64,000 nucleotides of DNA from Desertifilum tharense IPPAS B-1220 (GTDB lineage: Bacteria; Cyanobacteriota; Cyanobacteriia; Cyanobacteriales; Desertifilaceae): the NCBI RefSeq assembly GCF_001746915.1, contig NZ_MJGC01000099.1, positions 109,868 through 173,867 on the forward strand, written 5' to 3'. Of this stretch, positions 24,177 through 33,682 are shown in pieces. The notes below the pieces were generated by a model. The model was not told where the DNA came from. It did no database searches and saw nothing but the letters and a program-made list of their open reading frames with translations. Position numbers and translations under genes: made by a program. Position 1 is the stretch's first letter. Every line of letters starts with the position of its first letter.

Positions 24177-25913
24177 TTGAACAAGCGATCGCGCACGCTC
24201 GGTCGAACCTCCTTGTTGCGTATGCGTTCTAGACTTTTCTTCCATCGATTAACCCGCATCTTGCAATCGATCTGTATTGCAGGTTTCGTTTTTAGCTTGG
24301 TGGTGGGAATTTACTACTTTTCTTTACCTCAATCTGCACCTGTGGGCGAGGTTTTGCCGTCTGTTGTGGCTCAAAGCAGACCCTCTGCTGCAACCTCGAA
24401 TTGTCCTCAGCCCGCAGGCGTCCCCAGCGATAATCCCATTCAGACTGATTACAGTAATCCTACGTATGCTTGGACGGATTCAATTCGCTGGCGTTGCGTT
24501 TACAATATTCAAGATTTTTCGGGCGCGACTGTTGACGCCCAATTTCAAAAAGCACGGGATGCAGCCGCAGCCAATGGGGGAGGGGTGGTTTATTTCCCGG
24601 CGGGAACCTACCAGTTTCAGGATGACCTTTATCTGCGAGATGGGGTAGTGATTCGCGGCGAAACCCCTGCAATGCGCCAAGCCAAATCTGAGGGATATGC
24701 ACCCCTGACGAAGTTTGTGTTTCCTGAGTATCAGCCGCGCCTGTCTGGAGACGGCACCCCCAATCAAACCGCATTTAAAAAGATATTAACGACTTCCCCC
24801 AACAGCGATCGCAATTTAGGGATTGTCAATATTGATGTCAATCGCGCCGCCATTTACTTTCTGGCCGATATCGAACGCGCTCAGAATCGTAATATTGTAG
24901 TGTTTGGCGTTCGTAGCAATAATGTTGCCGAACCCGAAGCAGGCGTTCCCGATCGCAGTTTTCAACCGGGGTGGCTGCGCTATAGCGATCGCTTTAGTGC
25001 CAATATCAAAATTACCGCCTACGAAAATGTCCTGGTGGCAAATAATCGACTCAATGATGCGATTACCGATAATTACGAACAACCGGGATATCGGATTAAA
25101 CCCTTAAGGGGCGAACAAATCATTACCTACGATAGAGGCGATCGCGTTCCCTTTAACTATGCTAATCACTACGGCATTGTCGTCAATCGGAGCGGTAAAT
25201 TTGGTTGGGCCGAAACCCCCCAAACTCAACCCGGATTATTTCGCCAAGGGATCGCCATCCTCGATAACTGGGTTTACCATGAAATGCGCGTTGCCATTCA
25301 TGCCGCCGGACAAGGTTTGCTGATTAAAGATAACCAAATTCGCGATCGCCGCAACAAACAATGGTGGACCGATCCAACCGGGTTAAGAGAACCCAGAGGC
25401 GCTGTCACCTACGAAAATCGAGCCATTGATTGGTCGGGTTGGGACGTGCGCGTTGAGGGCAATCAATACGAAGTCTACCGCCATCAGGTGATGGATACCA
25501 AATATTGGAGCGTTGATGGAGAAGGTATCCTCATTCAAGAATGTTGTGGCGGTACCAGCATTCAAGGGGCAATTGTGCGCCAAAATCAAGGAAACTCCTA
25601 TATTGGTTTCTATAAAACGCCCGTCATGGACAACGTGACCATCGCAGACAATCAACTGCGTGCCAACGTCACAGACACGCCCCTCATTTACGTGAATGCC
25701 GATACTAACAATCACCCCAGCCCGATGAGCAACGTCATCATTGAGAATAATCAGATCGATGACAGCATCTTAGCGCGAGCCTCAGCCGGGGGAACGGGAA
25801 ACCGAATCCGCAATAATCGCGGGGGCGGCGGCGGTTCGATCGAATATTCTTGTCATGTGAACCTATCAGCCAATACAGGCTTCGCACTCAAACCTTGTTT
25901 GCCAGGAAAGTAA
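24177..25913 (+). CDS. Exported right-handed beta-helix (pectate-lyase-like) protein
   Basis: A 578-residue protein with a basic N-terminus and one membrane segment (ILQSICIAGFVFSLVVGIYYFSL, about residues 28-50), so anchored or secreted. The rest fits a pectate-lyase-like or GH55-like helix: GATVDAQFQKARDAAAANGGGVVYFPAGTYQF and later repeats such as ENNQIDD, NNRLNDA and DNQIRD, typical rungs of parallel beta-helices. The substrate is unknown, presumably a polysaccharide. It starts at TTG 24177 with GGAGG upstream. The next gene begins 20 bp later, so they form an operon. Confidence 0.82.
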   Translation: MNKRSRTLGRTSLLRMRSRLFFHRLTRILQSICIAGFVFSLVVGIYYFSLPQSAPVGEVLPSVVAQSRPSAATSNCPQPAGVPSDNPIQTDYSNPTYAWTDSIRWRCVYNIQDFSGATVDAQFQKARDAAAANGGGVVYFPAGTYQFQDDLYLRDGVVIRGETPAMRQAKSEGYAPLTKFVFPEYQPRLSGDGTPNQTAFKKILTTSPNSDRNLGIVNIDVNRAAIYFLADIERAQNRNIVVFGVRSNNVAEPEAGVPDRSFQPGWLRYSDRFSANIKITAYENVLVANNRLNDAITDNYEQPGYRIKPLRGEQIITYDRGDRVPFNYANHYGIVVNRSGKFGWAETPQTQPGLFRQGIAILDNWVYHEMRVAIHAAGQGLLIKDNQIRDRRNKQWWTDPTGLREPRGAVTYENRAIDWSGWDVRVEGNQYEVYRHQVMDTKYWSVDGEGILIQECCGGTSIQGAIVRQNQGNSYIGFYKTPVMDNVTIADNQLRANVTDTPLIYVNADTNNHPSPMSNVIIENNQIDDSILARASAGGTGNRIRNNRGGGGGSIEYSCHVNLSANTGFALKPCLPGK

Positions 25914-25933
25914 GATCTCAGGGGGCAATAGTA

Positions 25934-28888
25934 ATGGCAATACCGATGGAAATTGGGATATTAGACAGTTGGCTGCGAGTTGCCATCCTGCTGATCGCGT
26001 GTCCCTTACTCGGTGGGTTGCCCCTGATTAACTGGATTTTCTATGCTCGATTTAGACGCCCGCTAGCGCAACAGGGAACGGGCAATATTTCAGTGTCTGC
26101 CGCCTTTTATCAGGGCGGAAACTGGATGGGGATACTCGCCGTTGCCTCCGAAGCTTTTAAGGGAATTGCCGCCGTTTTGCTGGCGCGATCGCTCTTTCCG
26201 GGACAATTAGCTTGGGAACTGGTTGCTTTAATCGCCCTGGTGATGGGTCGATATCTGTGGGGAAAAGGGGCAGGAACCACTAACGTAGTTTGGGGTGTCG
26301 CCGTTCACGATCCAGTGGTTGCCGGATTAGTTTTGGCGATTGGGGGAATTAGCTTTACAATTTTGCGGGAACGCAAACTTGGACGCCTTGGCGTTTTAGT
26401 CTTGTTACCCGTCGTCATTATTTTGCTTTACCCCTATCAACAACTGCGGGCGATCGCCGCAATGGGGTTAAGCCTGCTTTTAGCCTGGATTTATCACCAG
26501 ATTCCCGACGATCTAGACCTCTCGCCTGCACAAGGTAAGGAAGAAAACAAAGCTGTGTTTCGTTTTTTTAGAGGAGATCGCGCCTTGCTCTCCCTGGATA
26601 ACCGCTTGGACGCCTCTCAGGTAGGCGAAAAAGCCGCTACCCTCTCGCACCTCAAGCGCCAGGGTTATGCCGTGCCGTCGGGATGGGTACTGCCCGCCGG
26701 TGACGATTTAGAACCATTAATTGAAGCCTTACAACCCTCTGGGGAACGCCCTTTAATTGTGCGTTCGTCTGCCATTGGCGAAGATAGTTTATTTGGATCG
26801 GCGGCCGGGCAATATAAAAGCATCGCCAATATTACGAATAGCGATCGCCTCAGACAGGCGATTATCACCTGCTTAAATGCCTACAACTTGCCCAACGCGA
26901 TCGCCTATCGGGAAACGCGCAACCTCCCCCAAAAAGGCATGGGCGTTCTAGTCCAACAGCAAATTAAAGGCGTCTTTTCTGGCGTTGCCTTTAGTCGCGA
27001 TCCGGTGAATCAACAAAGCGAAGAAGTTTTAGTCGAAGCCTTACCCGGAGATGCAGAACGCGTCGTTTCTGGGCAATTCACCCCAGAACAGTTTCGCATC
27101 CTCGTCACCGCCAGCGAAACCCGCCTCACCTCCGCCTCAACTGGGGATGTCCCCCCTCACCTGATTGAAGAAGTTGCCCAGTTAGCGCGCCAACTTGAAG
27201 AACGCGATCGCGGCGTGCCCCAGGACGTGGAATGGACCTATGATGGTCAACAAATCTGGATTTTACAAGCCCGTCCAATCGTCACCGCTTTACCCATCTG
27301 GACGCGCAAAATTGCCGCTGAAGTCATCCCCGGTACCATTCGCCCCCTCACTTGGTCGATCAACCGTCCCCTCACCTGCGGCGTCTGGGGCGATATTTTT
27401 AGAATCGTTTTAGGCGATCGCGTTAGCAATCTTAACTTCAATCAAACCGCTACTTTGCACTTCTCCCGCGCCTACTTTAACGCCTCGCTGTTAGGCGAAA
27501 TTTTTCTGAAAATGGGCTTACCCCCAGAAAGCCTAGAATTTCTGACGCGGGGAGCAAAATTTACCAAACCGCCCCTCCTCAGCACCTTGCGGCAAATTCC
27601 CGGCTTGTTGCGCCTCTTGCGAGAAGAATGGTTGCTCGAACAAAACTTTGAACAAGACGATCGGCAAATGTTTGGCCCGCTGCTGTTTCAGTTGCAGCTC
27701 CAAACCGACCGCCCCCTAGATACAGACTCTCCCAATAACCCTTACAATGCCCTTGCGAGCGATCGCGCTACCCTGAACCCCCGACAACTCCTAGACCGCA
27801 TTGAAGTGGTTCTAGACGTTCTCAAACGGGCAACCTACTACAGCATTTTAACCCCCCTGAGCCTAGCGGTTCGGCAAGCCGCCCTGAAGGTTAAAGATAA
27901 AGACCTCGATACCACCCAACTTCCCGAAATCGAAGCCTTGTTACGCCTTAGCGAAATTGCCACCGCCGCCCGTCACCTGTTACCCGAACTCGATACCCTC
28001 ACCCCGCAAACCATCTTTGGGGCCTTATCTGAAGTTCCCGACGGGCAAACCGTGGTTGAACAATTTGACCAGTTTTTAGAAACCTACGGCTATCTCAGCG
28101 AAGTGGCTACCGATATCGCCATTCCTCGGTGGAAAGAAGATCCGCGCCCAGTGCGATCGCAATTTGTCCTCTTAATCGCCAATCTCCAGCAACCCCAAAT
28201 TCACCGTTACTCCGCCCAACGCATCAAAGTTCAACTCGTCCAGAGTCGCCTCAACCTGAAAGGTAAAGTTGCTCAAGTCTACAACCGCTTGCTAGCCGAA
28301 CTGCGTTGGAGTTTTATCGCCATAGAACAACAGTGGATCGAGAGTCGCAAACTCGAAACCTCCGGCGATATTTTCTTTCTCAACTTCGGTGAAATTCGCC
28401 GCCTAATTAGCGACTCCGATCCCGAACTCAGCCATAACCTCTTAGCACTCATTGCCCAACGCAAAGCCCAGTTTAAAAAAGAAACCAAACTCCCCAACGT
28501 TCCGCCCGTCGTTTATGGCAATGCGCCCTCTATTCATTTATTTTCCACCACCCCCACCGTTAATCCTCAGACCTTACAGGGAATTGGGGCCAGCGCGGGA
28601 CAAGTCGAAGGCAACGTCCAAATTGTCTTGAACTTGCAAACCCTGCCGGAAATTACCCAACAAACGATTTTAGTTGTCCCTTACACCGATGCTGGCTGGT
28701 CGCCCTTACTCGCCCGTGCAGGAGGCTTAATTGCCGAAGTTGGGGGGAGACTTTCGCATGGCGCGATCGTTGCTAGAGAGTACGGCATCCCCGCCGTTAT
28801 GGATATTCACGATGCAACTCGCCTCCTCAAAACCGGACAGCGCGTGCGGATTGACGGCTTGCAAGGCATTGTCGAAATCTTAGATTGA
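25934..28888 (+). CDS. PlsY-like membrane domain fused to PEP-synthase-like phosphotransferase
   Basis: A 984-residue fusion. Residues 5-195 form a polytopic domain like glycerol-3-phosphate acyltransferase PlsY, with TGNISVSAAFYQGG where PlsY has GSGNIGATN. Residues about 225-460 are a PEP/pyruvate-binding ATP-grasp domain: VGEKAATLSHL, LIVRSSAIGEDS, GVFSGVAFSRDP, QDVEWTYDG and LQARPI. A long linker leads to the swivelling phosphohistidine domain with GGRLSHGAIVAREYGIPAV, His942. The C-terminal PEP-binding barrel of PEP synthase is absent, as in rifampin phosphotransferase. ATG 25934 is preferred over 25850, which overlaps the upstream gene. The substrate is unknown; a lipid or glycan at the membrane is possible. 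Confidence 0.85.
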   Translation: MAIPMEIGILDSWLRVAILLIACPLLGGLPLINWIFYARFRRPLAQQGTGNISVSAAFYQGGNWMGILAVASEAFKGIAAVLLARSLFPGQLAWELVALIALVMGRYLWGKGAGTTNVVWGVAVHDPVVAGLVLAIGGISFTILRERKLGRLGVLVLLPVVIILLYPYQQLRAIAAMGLSLLLAWIYHQIPDDLDLSPAQGKEENKAVFRFFRGDRALLSLDNRLDASQVGEKAATLSHLKRQGYAVPSGWVLPAGDDLEPLIEALQPSGERPLIVRSSAIGEDSLFGSAAGQYKSIANITNSDRLRQAIITCLNAYNLPNAIAYRETRNLPQKGMGVLVQQQIKGVFSGVAFSRDPVNQQSEEVLVEALPGDAERVVSGQFTPEQFRILVTASETRLTSASTGDVPPHLIEEVAQLARQLEERDRGVPQDVEWTYDGQQIWILQARPIVTALPIWTRKIAAEVIPGTIRPLTWSINRPLTCGVWGDIFRIVLGDRVSNLNFNQTATLHFSRAYFNASLLGEIFLKMGLPPESLEFLTRGAKFTKPPLLSTLRQIPGLLRLLREEWLLEQNFEQDDRQMFGPLLFQLQLQTDRPLDTDSPNNPYNALASDRATLNPRQLLDRIEVVLDVLKRATYYSILTPLSLAVRQAALKVKDKDLDTTQLPEIEALLRLSEIATAARHLLPELDTLTPQTIFGALSEVPDGQTVVEQFDQFLETYGYLSEVATDIAIPRWKEDPRPVRSQFVLLIANLQQPQIHRYSAQRIKVQLVQSRLNLKGKVAQVYNRLLAELRWSFIAIEQQWIESRKLETSGDIFFLNFGEIRRLISDSDPELSHNLLALIAQRKAQFKKETKLPNVPPVVYGNAPSIHLFSTTPTVNPQTLQGIGASAGQVEGNVQIVLNLQTLPEITQQTILVVPYTDAGWSPLLARAGGLIAEVGGRLSHGAIVAREYGIPAVMDIHDATRLLKTGQRVRIDGLQGIVEILD

Positions 28889-28950
28889 CATCTTGCACCA
28901 TCCTGAGTAAGACCTGAGAAACCGGGGCAAGATGCGAGTCTACCAACACG

Positions 28951-28991
28951 CAAAAAAACAAGGTGAATCCTATTTAACCGGACTCACCTTG
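28951..28991 (-). terminator. Terminator of the SLH gene
   Basis: Read on the - strand, CAAGGTGAGTCC pairs with GGATTCACCTTG (11 of 12) and is followed by TTTTTTTG. This is a strong Rho-independent terminator for the gene ending at 29063, and may also stop + strand reading. A second hairpin, GCGGTTTC/GAAACCGC (29031-29053), lies between. Confidence 0.85.
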
Positions 28992-29062
28992 AGTATGGAG
29001 CATTTGAGAACGACGACTGGGGAAATCAGCGCGGTTTCTGAGAAGGAAACCGCCTGGATGCA

Positions 29063-30343
29063 CTATTGAGGATTGCTAGCGGTTGCGTTGGTTTCAGCAT
29101 TTACGCAAGTTAGCATTCTCAGCGTTGAAGCTGCTGCATAGTTGCGACGTGCAGACTCATTCGGTGCAAAGCGAGTGCCAGCTTCGTTCAGCGGAGACGC
29201 AACTGCACAATAACCAGACATTTGGGTAATTAACGAGGCTGCCCAGTGATTTTGAATATCCGAGAATTGGACGGTGGGTTGCTTCGGCGTGACTTGAGGA
29301 TTCAAACCGCGCATAGACTTACCAAATTCAGCAGCCCGACGTTGAATTGCCATCAACTCTGCACGAGTCACTTCTTGTTGCGGGCGGAACCGGCCATCGG
29401 TGTAACCGCTAATAATGTTATTGTCCTTCGCCCATTGAATCTTAGCAGCACTCCAACGACCTGCTTCCACATCGGGATAAGGACGACCGGGAACGGAAGT
29501 GGGAACATTAAGGTTAGCATTGGGCATCCGTTGCAGCGCTTCAATCACCATTGAAACCACTTGTTCGCGAGTTAAGGCATTGGCTGGGCGGAAGGTGCTA
29601 TCTTCAGCAAAACCTGCCACAAATCCCATATTGACGGCTGCATTGATTTCCTTAGCATAGATATCATTGGCGATATCTCGGAAAACTGGGGTGGTTCCGG
29701 TATTACCGCCCGTGTTGCCCCCTGTGTTGCCCCCCGTATTACCGCCCGTATTGCCACCCGTGTTACCGCCAGTGCCAGGATTAGCTAAAGCCGCTAAGTC
29801 TAAATCGCTGGTAATGTAAACGTGACCGAGAGGTTGACCGTTATAAGTCCGTTTGGCAAAGCGCCAACCGTTGTTGAGTTCAATTTTAGCAAAATCGCGA
29901 GTAATGCCTTTTGTGCGACCAATAATTAGTTCGGGATTATTGCGGTTCATCGGCGAACCCACTAATAAAATATCATTATTGCGATGCACGGTTCGCAGAC
30001 TATATTGTACGCCTAAATCTTGACCTGCAACGCGAATTGAATAGCCATTACTATCAGTGCTGCGACCGCAAATTCCTGTAAAGTCAAAATTAGCGAGTAA
30101 GGGATCGATGCGAGTCGGCGTCCCGGTTTGTTCGTTCCAACAAGCCCGTGCGGTAGATTGTTGTTCTAGAACTAATAATTGGTGAGCATCCCCTTGTCCA
30201 ATGGGGGCGGCAACTGCTACAAATTTATTTTGATCGACTTCTTGTTGACCAAAAGTATAAGCATCAGCAGCCGGGACTAAACTGAAAGTAGATACCGCAG
30301 CAGTGGCAAGAGCAGCTAGGCGAATAGGTAGGGAAGTTTTCAT
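29063..30343 (-). CDS. S-layer homology (SLH) protein with DUF3747-like N-terminal region
   Basis: A 426-residue exported protein. The signal peptide ends near AADA (residue 28), then a domain of about 170 residues (TFGQQEVDQNKFVAVAAP..., DUF3747-like), a spacer of six GGNT units, and SLH repeats (FRDIANDIYAKEINAAVNMGFVAGF, YPDVEAGRWSAAKIQWAKDNNIISGY, FSDIQNHWAASLITQM). SLH domains bind cell-wall polymers. In cyanobacteria this class is seen at the outer surface or in extracellular fractions. The GGNT run is encoded by a 12-bp minisatellite, so length may vary between strains. Confidence 0.9.
   Translation of the reverse strand: MKTSLPIRLAALATAAVSTFSLVPAADAYTFGQQEVDQNKFVAVAAPIGQGDAHQLLVLEQQSTARACWNEQTGTPTRIDPLLANFDFTGICGRSTDSNGYSIRVAGQDLGVQYSLRTVHRNNDILLVGSPMNRNNPELIIGRTKGITRDFAKIELNNGWRFAKRTYNGQPLGHVYITSDLDLAALANPGTGGNTGGNTGGNTGGNTGGNTGGNTGTTPVFRDIANDIYAKEINAAVNMGFVAGFAEDSTFRPANALTREQVVSMVIEALQRMPNANLNVPTSVPGRPYPDVEAGRWSAAKIQWAKDNNIISGYTDGRFRPQQEVTRAELMAIQRRAAEFGKSMRGLNPQVTPKQPTVQFSDIQNHWAASLITQMSGYCAVASPLNEAGTRFAPNESARRNYAAASTLRMLTCVNAETNATASNPQ
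29699..29770 (-). repeat. 12-bp minisatellite encoding (GGNT)6
   Basis: Six tandem 12-bp units with synonymous variation (CCCGTGTTGCC-type units on the + strand) encode a Gly-Gly-Asn-Thr linker between the N-terminal domain and the SLH domains. Unit length is a multiple of three, so copy-number changes keep frame. Confidence 0.85.
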
Positions 30344-30719
30344 GGCAATAGAGAAATTCAGAATCGAGATTTACGACACTAAGGAGGGATAACCCCTTAC
30401 AGAATGTTGATGATTTAATTGTTTGCGAGACGCACTGAATCTGGAGAATTGAGTAGTCTAGTTCCTCAAGTGTCAGACTGATGACGTGCAAATCTCATAC
30501 CTTTGGAGACGGGAGTTCCCTACTAAAAGGTTCCTTGTTCTAGGAAAAATCTTTTAGACAATTAATAGCGGATTGTTCCAGTTGCCAAGGTGTCAAGGTG
30601 CAGAAGACGCCAGATAGACTAATAACGTATTTTCTACGTTTCTAAGTTCGACTAGCAGCAAGACAGCCCTTTAAGGACTTTATTAAATCCGGATGAAAAA
30701 TACATTATTTAAAAAATAC

Positions 30720-30990
30720 GATGGGGGGAAGTGAGTGCTGAGTGAGAAAAGGATGGGGGGATAGGAGGATTTCTTAGTGGTGAGTAGAAAGTGCTGTTGC
30801 GCGGTTCTTGGTGCGTAGCGGTGTGCTGAGTGGGAAGACAGTGCTGAGTTAATAGTTACCAAGTTTTTCTATCTCTTCTTCCCCAACCCCTAACTCCCAA
30901 CTCCCAACTCCCCTCTTCCCTAACCCCTAACTCCCAACTCCCAACTCCCCTCTTCCCTAACCCCTAACTCCCAACTCCCAACTCCCTTCT
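30720..30990. repeat. Simple-repeat cluster (GTGCTGAGT and AACTCCC units)
   Basis: The 663-bp gap 30344-31006 has no gene. From 30720 it holds several GTGCTGAGT copies, the shared CTTGGTGCGTAGCGGTGT segment, and then three tandem copies of a 37-bp unit built from CCCTAACTCCCAACTCCC. The same types recur at 32850-33030, 36900-37020 and 37330-37520, and inside nifEN. The 5' half, 30344-30720, is AT-rich and likely carries the SLH gene promoter. Confidence 0.8.
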
Positions 30991-31006
30991 TTCCCCCACC
31001 CTCTTG

Positions 31007-32773
31007 CTAGGGTTGCGTCGTTCTCACCCACTCCACAACAGCGTCTGCTAATGCTGTTGCTAGCCGTTGCTGTTCTTGGGGGTTAACAATCCATTCAAAC
31101 TCAACCGGATTAATCATAAAACCCAACTCCAGCAGGACTGAAGGCGCAACTGTGGGACGGGTTAGCGCTAGGTTATTCCAAAAAACGCCATAGGAAGGCC
31201 GCCGCAGCCGATTGACCAAATAGTTATGCAAAAATACAGATAGGCTGTGCGCCTGGGGATGGTACCAAAACATACCCACCCCGGCTGTATTCAGGGCGTC
31301 GCCTTGGTCGGGAAGGGCGTTGTAATGAACGCTTAATGCGAGATGGGGTTCTGTTTGTTCAATGACATCTACCCGATCCTGGGGATAAAGGTCATCGTCG
31401 CCTTCCCGCGTCATCACCACTTGCGCGCCGCGTTCGATGAGGCGATCGCGCAAAAGTTTTGAGACAATTAACGTTACATCCTTTTCGGGATAACCTGTTG
31501 GCCCGCGCGCGCCTAAATCTTCGTCGCTACCATGTCCCGGATCGATTAAAATCGTCATCCCCGATAAGGGTTGGCGGCGATTTCTGCTCAAGGTTGGGGG
31601 ATGGCGCAAAGATAAGACTAACGTGGTTCCCTCATACCTCACCTTATAACCCCATTGTTGCGCTGACTTGAGATTGAAACGGTATTGAATGCGATCGGGT
31701 GAAACCTGCTGCCAATCTAAACGAGCAATAATCGGATCGTCATCTAAGCGAATCACATCTGTTTGCGCTGTCGTGTTATAAAGATTCAGCGTTAAATGTC
31801 TGTCCCCTTGATCGATACTCACCGGAACCGGAGTCTGTAAGGGGAAGCGAATCTCCGTCCAGCCTGGGACTTGTTGAGCGCGAACGCTACGAATCAAAGA
31901 ACGGGGAGGAATTGCACTATTAATAATCCGGGTTTCGTTGCTGCGAATCCAGGCCCCATAATCGAGTCTCAGCCAGTCTCCTTCGCGTCCAGTAATGGCG
32001 GCTTGGGTGCCGGGGGGTAAAGGGGTTAAACGAGAATAGTCCGTTCCAGGGCCAGTCCGCGCCGTTCCAGAGGCGGCGGTGACTTCAGCAATTTCAAATG
32101 GAGTGGGACTCAAAACCTGAATGCTTCCCGGTGCGGTTTGGGTAATGGTTTGACCGTTCAGGGAAAGGCGAAATTGGGGTTGACCTAAATTGAGCGGGGT
32201 TGCAGTATTGGGGGTGAGGGTGCAACCTTGGTAGCGATTGGCCTCTACGGGGGTGGGTTGATTTTCACCCGTGAGAACGGCTGAGTTGGGGGGGAGGGTA
32301 ACGAGAGGTTGAGGAGAGAGGGGAATGGTTTGGTTGGCGAGTTGGACGGAAACGGTGGCGCGTGGAGGTGCGATCGCGCTAAAACAAACTCTATCCCCAG
32401 GCATTCGCGCTACATCCACCGACGGTTGCAAAGAATTTTCCGCAAATGCCACCCCCACCGGAGCCGGAGGTAAATCGGAATTGCGCGTTACCCGAATTTG
32501 CAGTTCTTGATTTTGGTGGCGCAAGGTAAATACATTTTCCCCCAGTTGCAAGGGAAAACTCGGCGCAAAGTGGCCCGCCGGACTGCGCGGAATGGGCTGA
32601 CCATTAACGAAAACCTCTCCTTCTGGCGCTGCTGTGCCAATTAAAAAGATTTGCGGGGCCGTTGTTTGGTGGTTATTAGGAGGATACGCTACAAATAAAG
32701 GTTGTTGGGCCCATGCTGGAGCTGTCATTGCGATCGCTCCCACTACCGCCAGCGAGCAAAGTTTTTGAAACAT
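31007..32773 (-). CDS. N-acetylmuramoyl-L-alanine amidase with SH3-like domain
   Basis: A 588-residue periplasmic cell-wall hydrolase. A signal peptide (CSLAVVGAIAMTAPAWAQ) is followed by beta-rich regions, an SH3b-like segment (GTARTGPGTDYSRLTPLPPGTQAAITGREGDWLRLDYGAWI, split here for length: RTGPGTDYSRL and GDWLRLDYGAWI), an AMIN-like region and the C-terminal Amidase_3 domain. Zn ligands are visible in IDPGHGSDED, YPEKDVTL and LSVHYNALPD, and the catalytic Glu in LLELGFMIN. It cuts the amide between MurNAc and L-Ala. The downstream edge abuts repeats. Confidence 0.92.
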   Translation of the reverse strand: MFQKLCSLAVVGAIAMTAPAWAQQPLFVAYPPNNHQTTAPQIFLIGTAAPEGEVFVNGQPIPRSPAGHFAPSFPLQLGENVFTLRHQNQELQIRVTRNSDLPPAPVGVAFAENSLQPSVDVARMPGDRVCFSAIAPPRATVSVQLANQTIPLSPQPLVTLPPNSAVLTGENQPTPVEANRYQGCTLTPNTATPLNLGQPQFRLSLNGQTITQTAPGSIQVLSPTPFEIAEVTAASGTARTGPGTDYSRLTPLPPGTQAAITGREGDWLRLDYGAWIRSNETRIINSAIPPRSLIRSVRAQQVPGWTEIRFPLQTPVPVSIDQGDRHLTLNLYNTTAQTDVIRLDDDPIIARLDWQQVSPDRIQYRFNLKSAQQWGYKVRYEGTTLVLSLRHPPTLSRNRRQPLSGMTILIDPGHGSDEDLGARGPTGYPEKDVTLIVSKLLRDRLIERGAQVVMTREGDDDLYPQDRVDVIEQTEPHLALSVHYNALPDQGDALNTAGVGMFWYHPQAHSLSVFLHNYLVNRLRRPSYGVFWNNLALTRPTVAPSVLLELGFMINPVEFEWIVNPQEQQRLATALADAVVEWVRTTQP

Positions 32774-32849
32774 CAGCCGTTACACTCAAAACCACGATGT
32801 TAAGCGTACTATGCAACACTGAACACTAAGAAGCCTGCAACCCATTTTA

Positions 32850-33030
32850 AGTTTCTCATCCCCCACCTCCCCATCTCCCCACCTCCCCATCCTCTTCTTC
32901 CCCAACCCCTAACTCCCAACTCCCAACTCCCAATTCCCTTCTTCCCCCATCCTCTTCTTCCCCAACTCCCTTCTTCCCAAACCCCCAACTCCCAACTCCC
33001 AATTCCCTTCTTCCCCCATCCTCCACTCCC
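32850..33030. repeat. AACTCCC/CCCCATC simple-repeat block
   Basis: Most of the 297-bp gap between the amidase and coaD is C-rich repeat DNA: CCCCACCTCCCCATCTCC units and CCCAACTCCCAACTCCC units with CCTCTTCTTCCCC spacers. It ends about 40 bp before coaD, so the coaD promoter must lie very close to or inside it. Confidence 0.8.
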
Positions 33031-33070
33031 CGGCCTATAATGCCGAGATAACGCTCTCGTATATAGTGCT

Positions 33071-33682
33071 GTGCTTGCAATTTATCCTGGTAGCTTCGAT
33101 CCGATTACCTTGGGGCATCTCGATATTATTCAACGCTCGTGTCGCCTGTTTGAGCAGGTGATTGTTGTGGTGATGCGAAACCCCAGTAAGTCGCCTTTGT
33201 TTACGGTTTCCGAACGCGTCCAGCAAATTCGCACTTCCACTCGACATCTGCCCAATTTGCAAGTAGACAGCTATGATGGTTTGACGGTGGAGTATGCGCG
33301 ATCGCGGCAAGCTCAAGTATTGCTCCGAGGTTTGCGAGTCTTATCCGACTTTGAAAAAGAGCTACAAATGGCTCATACCAACAAAACCCTCTCCGAGGAA
33401 ATTGAGACGGTTTTCTTGGCAACCTCCAACGAGTACAGCTTTTTGAGCAGTAGCCTAGTCAAGGAGATTGCCAAGTTTGGTGGTTCCGTCGATCATCTTG
33501 TTCCCAAACATGTTGCTGAAGAAATCTACCGATGTTACGCCAAGACCCCTCCCGCAACGACCCAGAATCCGACGGACAGAACGATCCCGCTGAAGTCTCC
33601 CTCACAGGAGTCTCAGAACGCGATCCGGCTAGAGTCGGAGATTTCGATGTTCAAGGAGAACTCGAACGACTCAAGGAGATGA
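33071..33682 (+). CDS. coaD: Phosphopantetheine adenylyltransferase
   Basis: CoaD makes dephospho-CoA from ATP and 4'-phosphopantetheine. The start is GTG 33071, giving MLAIYPGSFDPITLGHLDII with the nucleotidyltransferase TLGH motif, and NEYSFLSSSLVKEIAKFGG is also conserved. The catalytic domain ends near residue 160 (AEEIYRCYAK). The frame runs on to 203 residues with a Ser/Thr/Asn-rich tail that overlaps the next gene by 151 bp in another frame. Typical CoaD is about 160 residues, so the tail is odd. The enzyme itself should work. Confidence 0.94.
   Translation: MLAIYPGSFDPITLGHLDIIQRSCRLFEQVIVVVMRNPSKSPLFTVSERVQQIRTSTRHLPNLQVDSYDGLTVEYARSRQAQVLLRGLRVLSDFEKELQMAHTNKTLSEEIETVFLATSNEYSFLSSSLVKEIAKFGGSVDHLVPKHVAEEIYRCYAKTPPATTQNPTDRTIPLKSPSQESQNAIRLESEISMFKENSNDSRR

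Noticed and set aside
30880..30990. CRISPR array from the tandem AACTCCC units
   Set aside because: Units are 37 bp and directly adjacent without unique spacers; no cas genes in the window.
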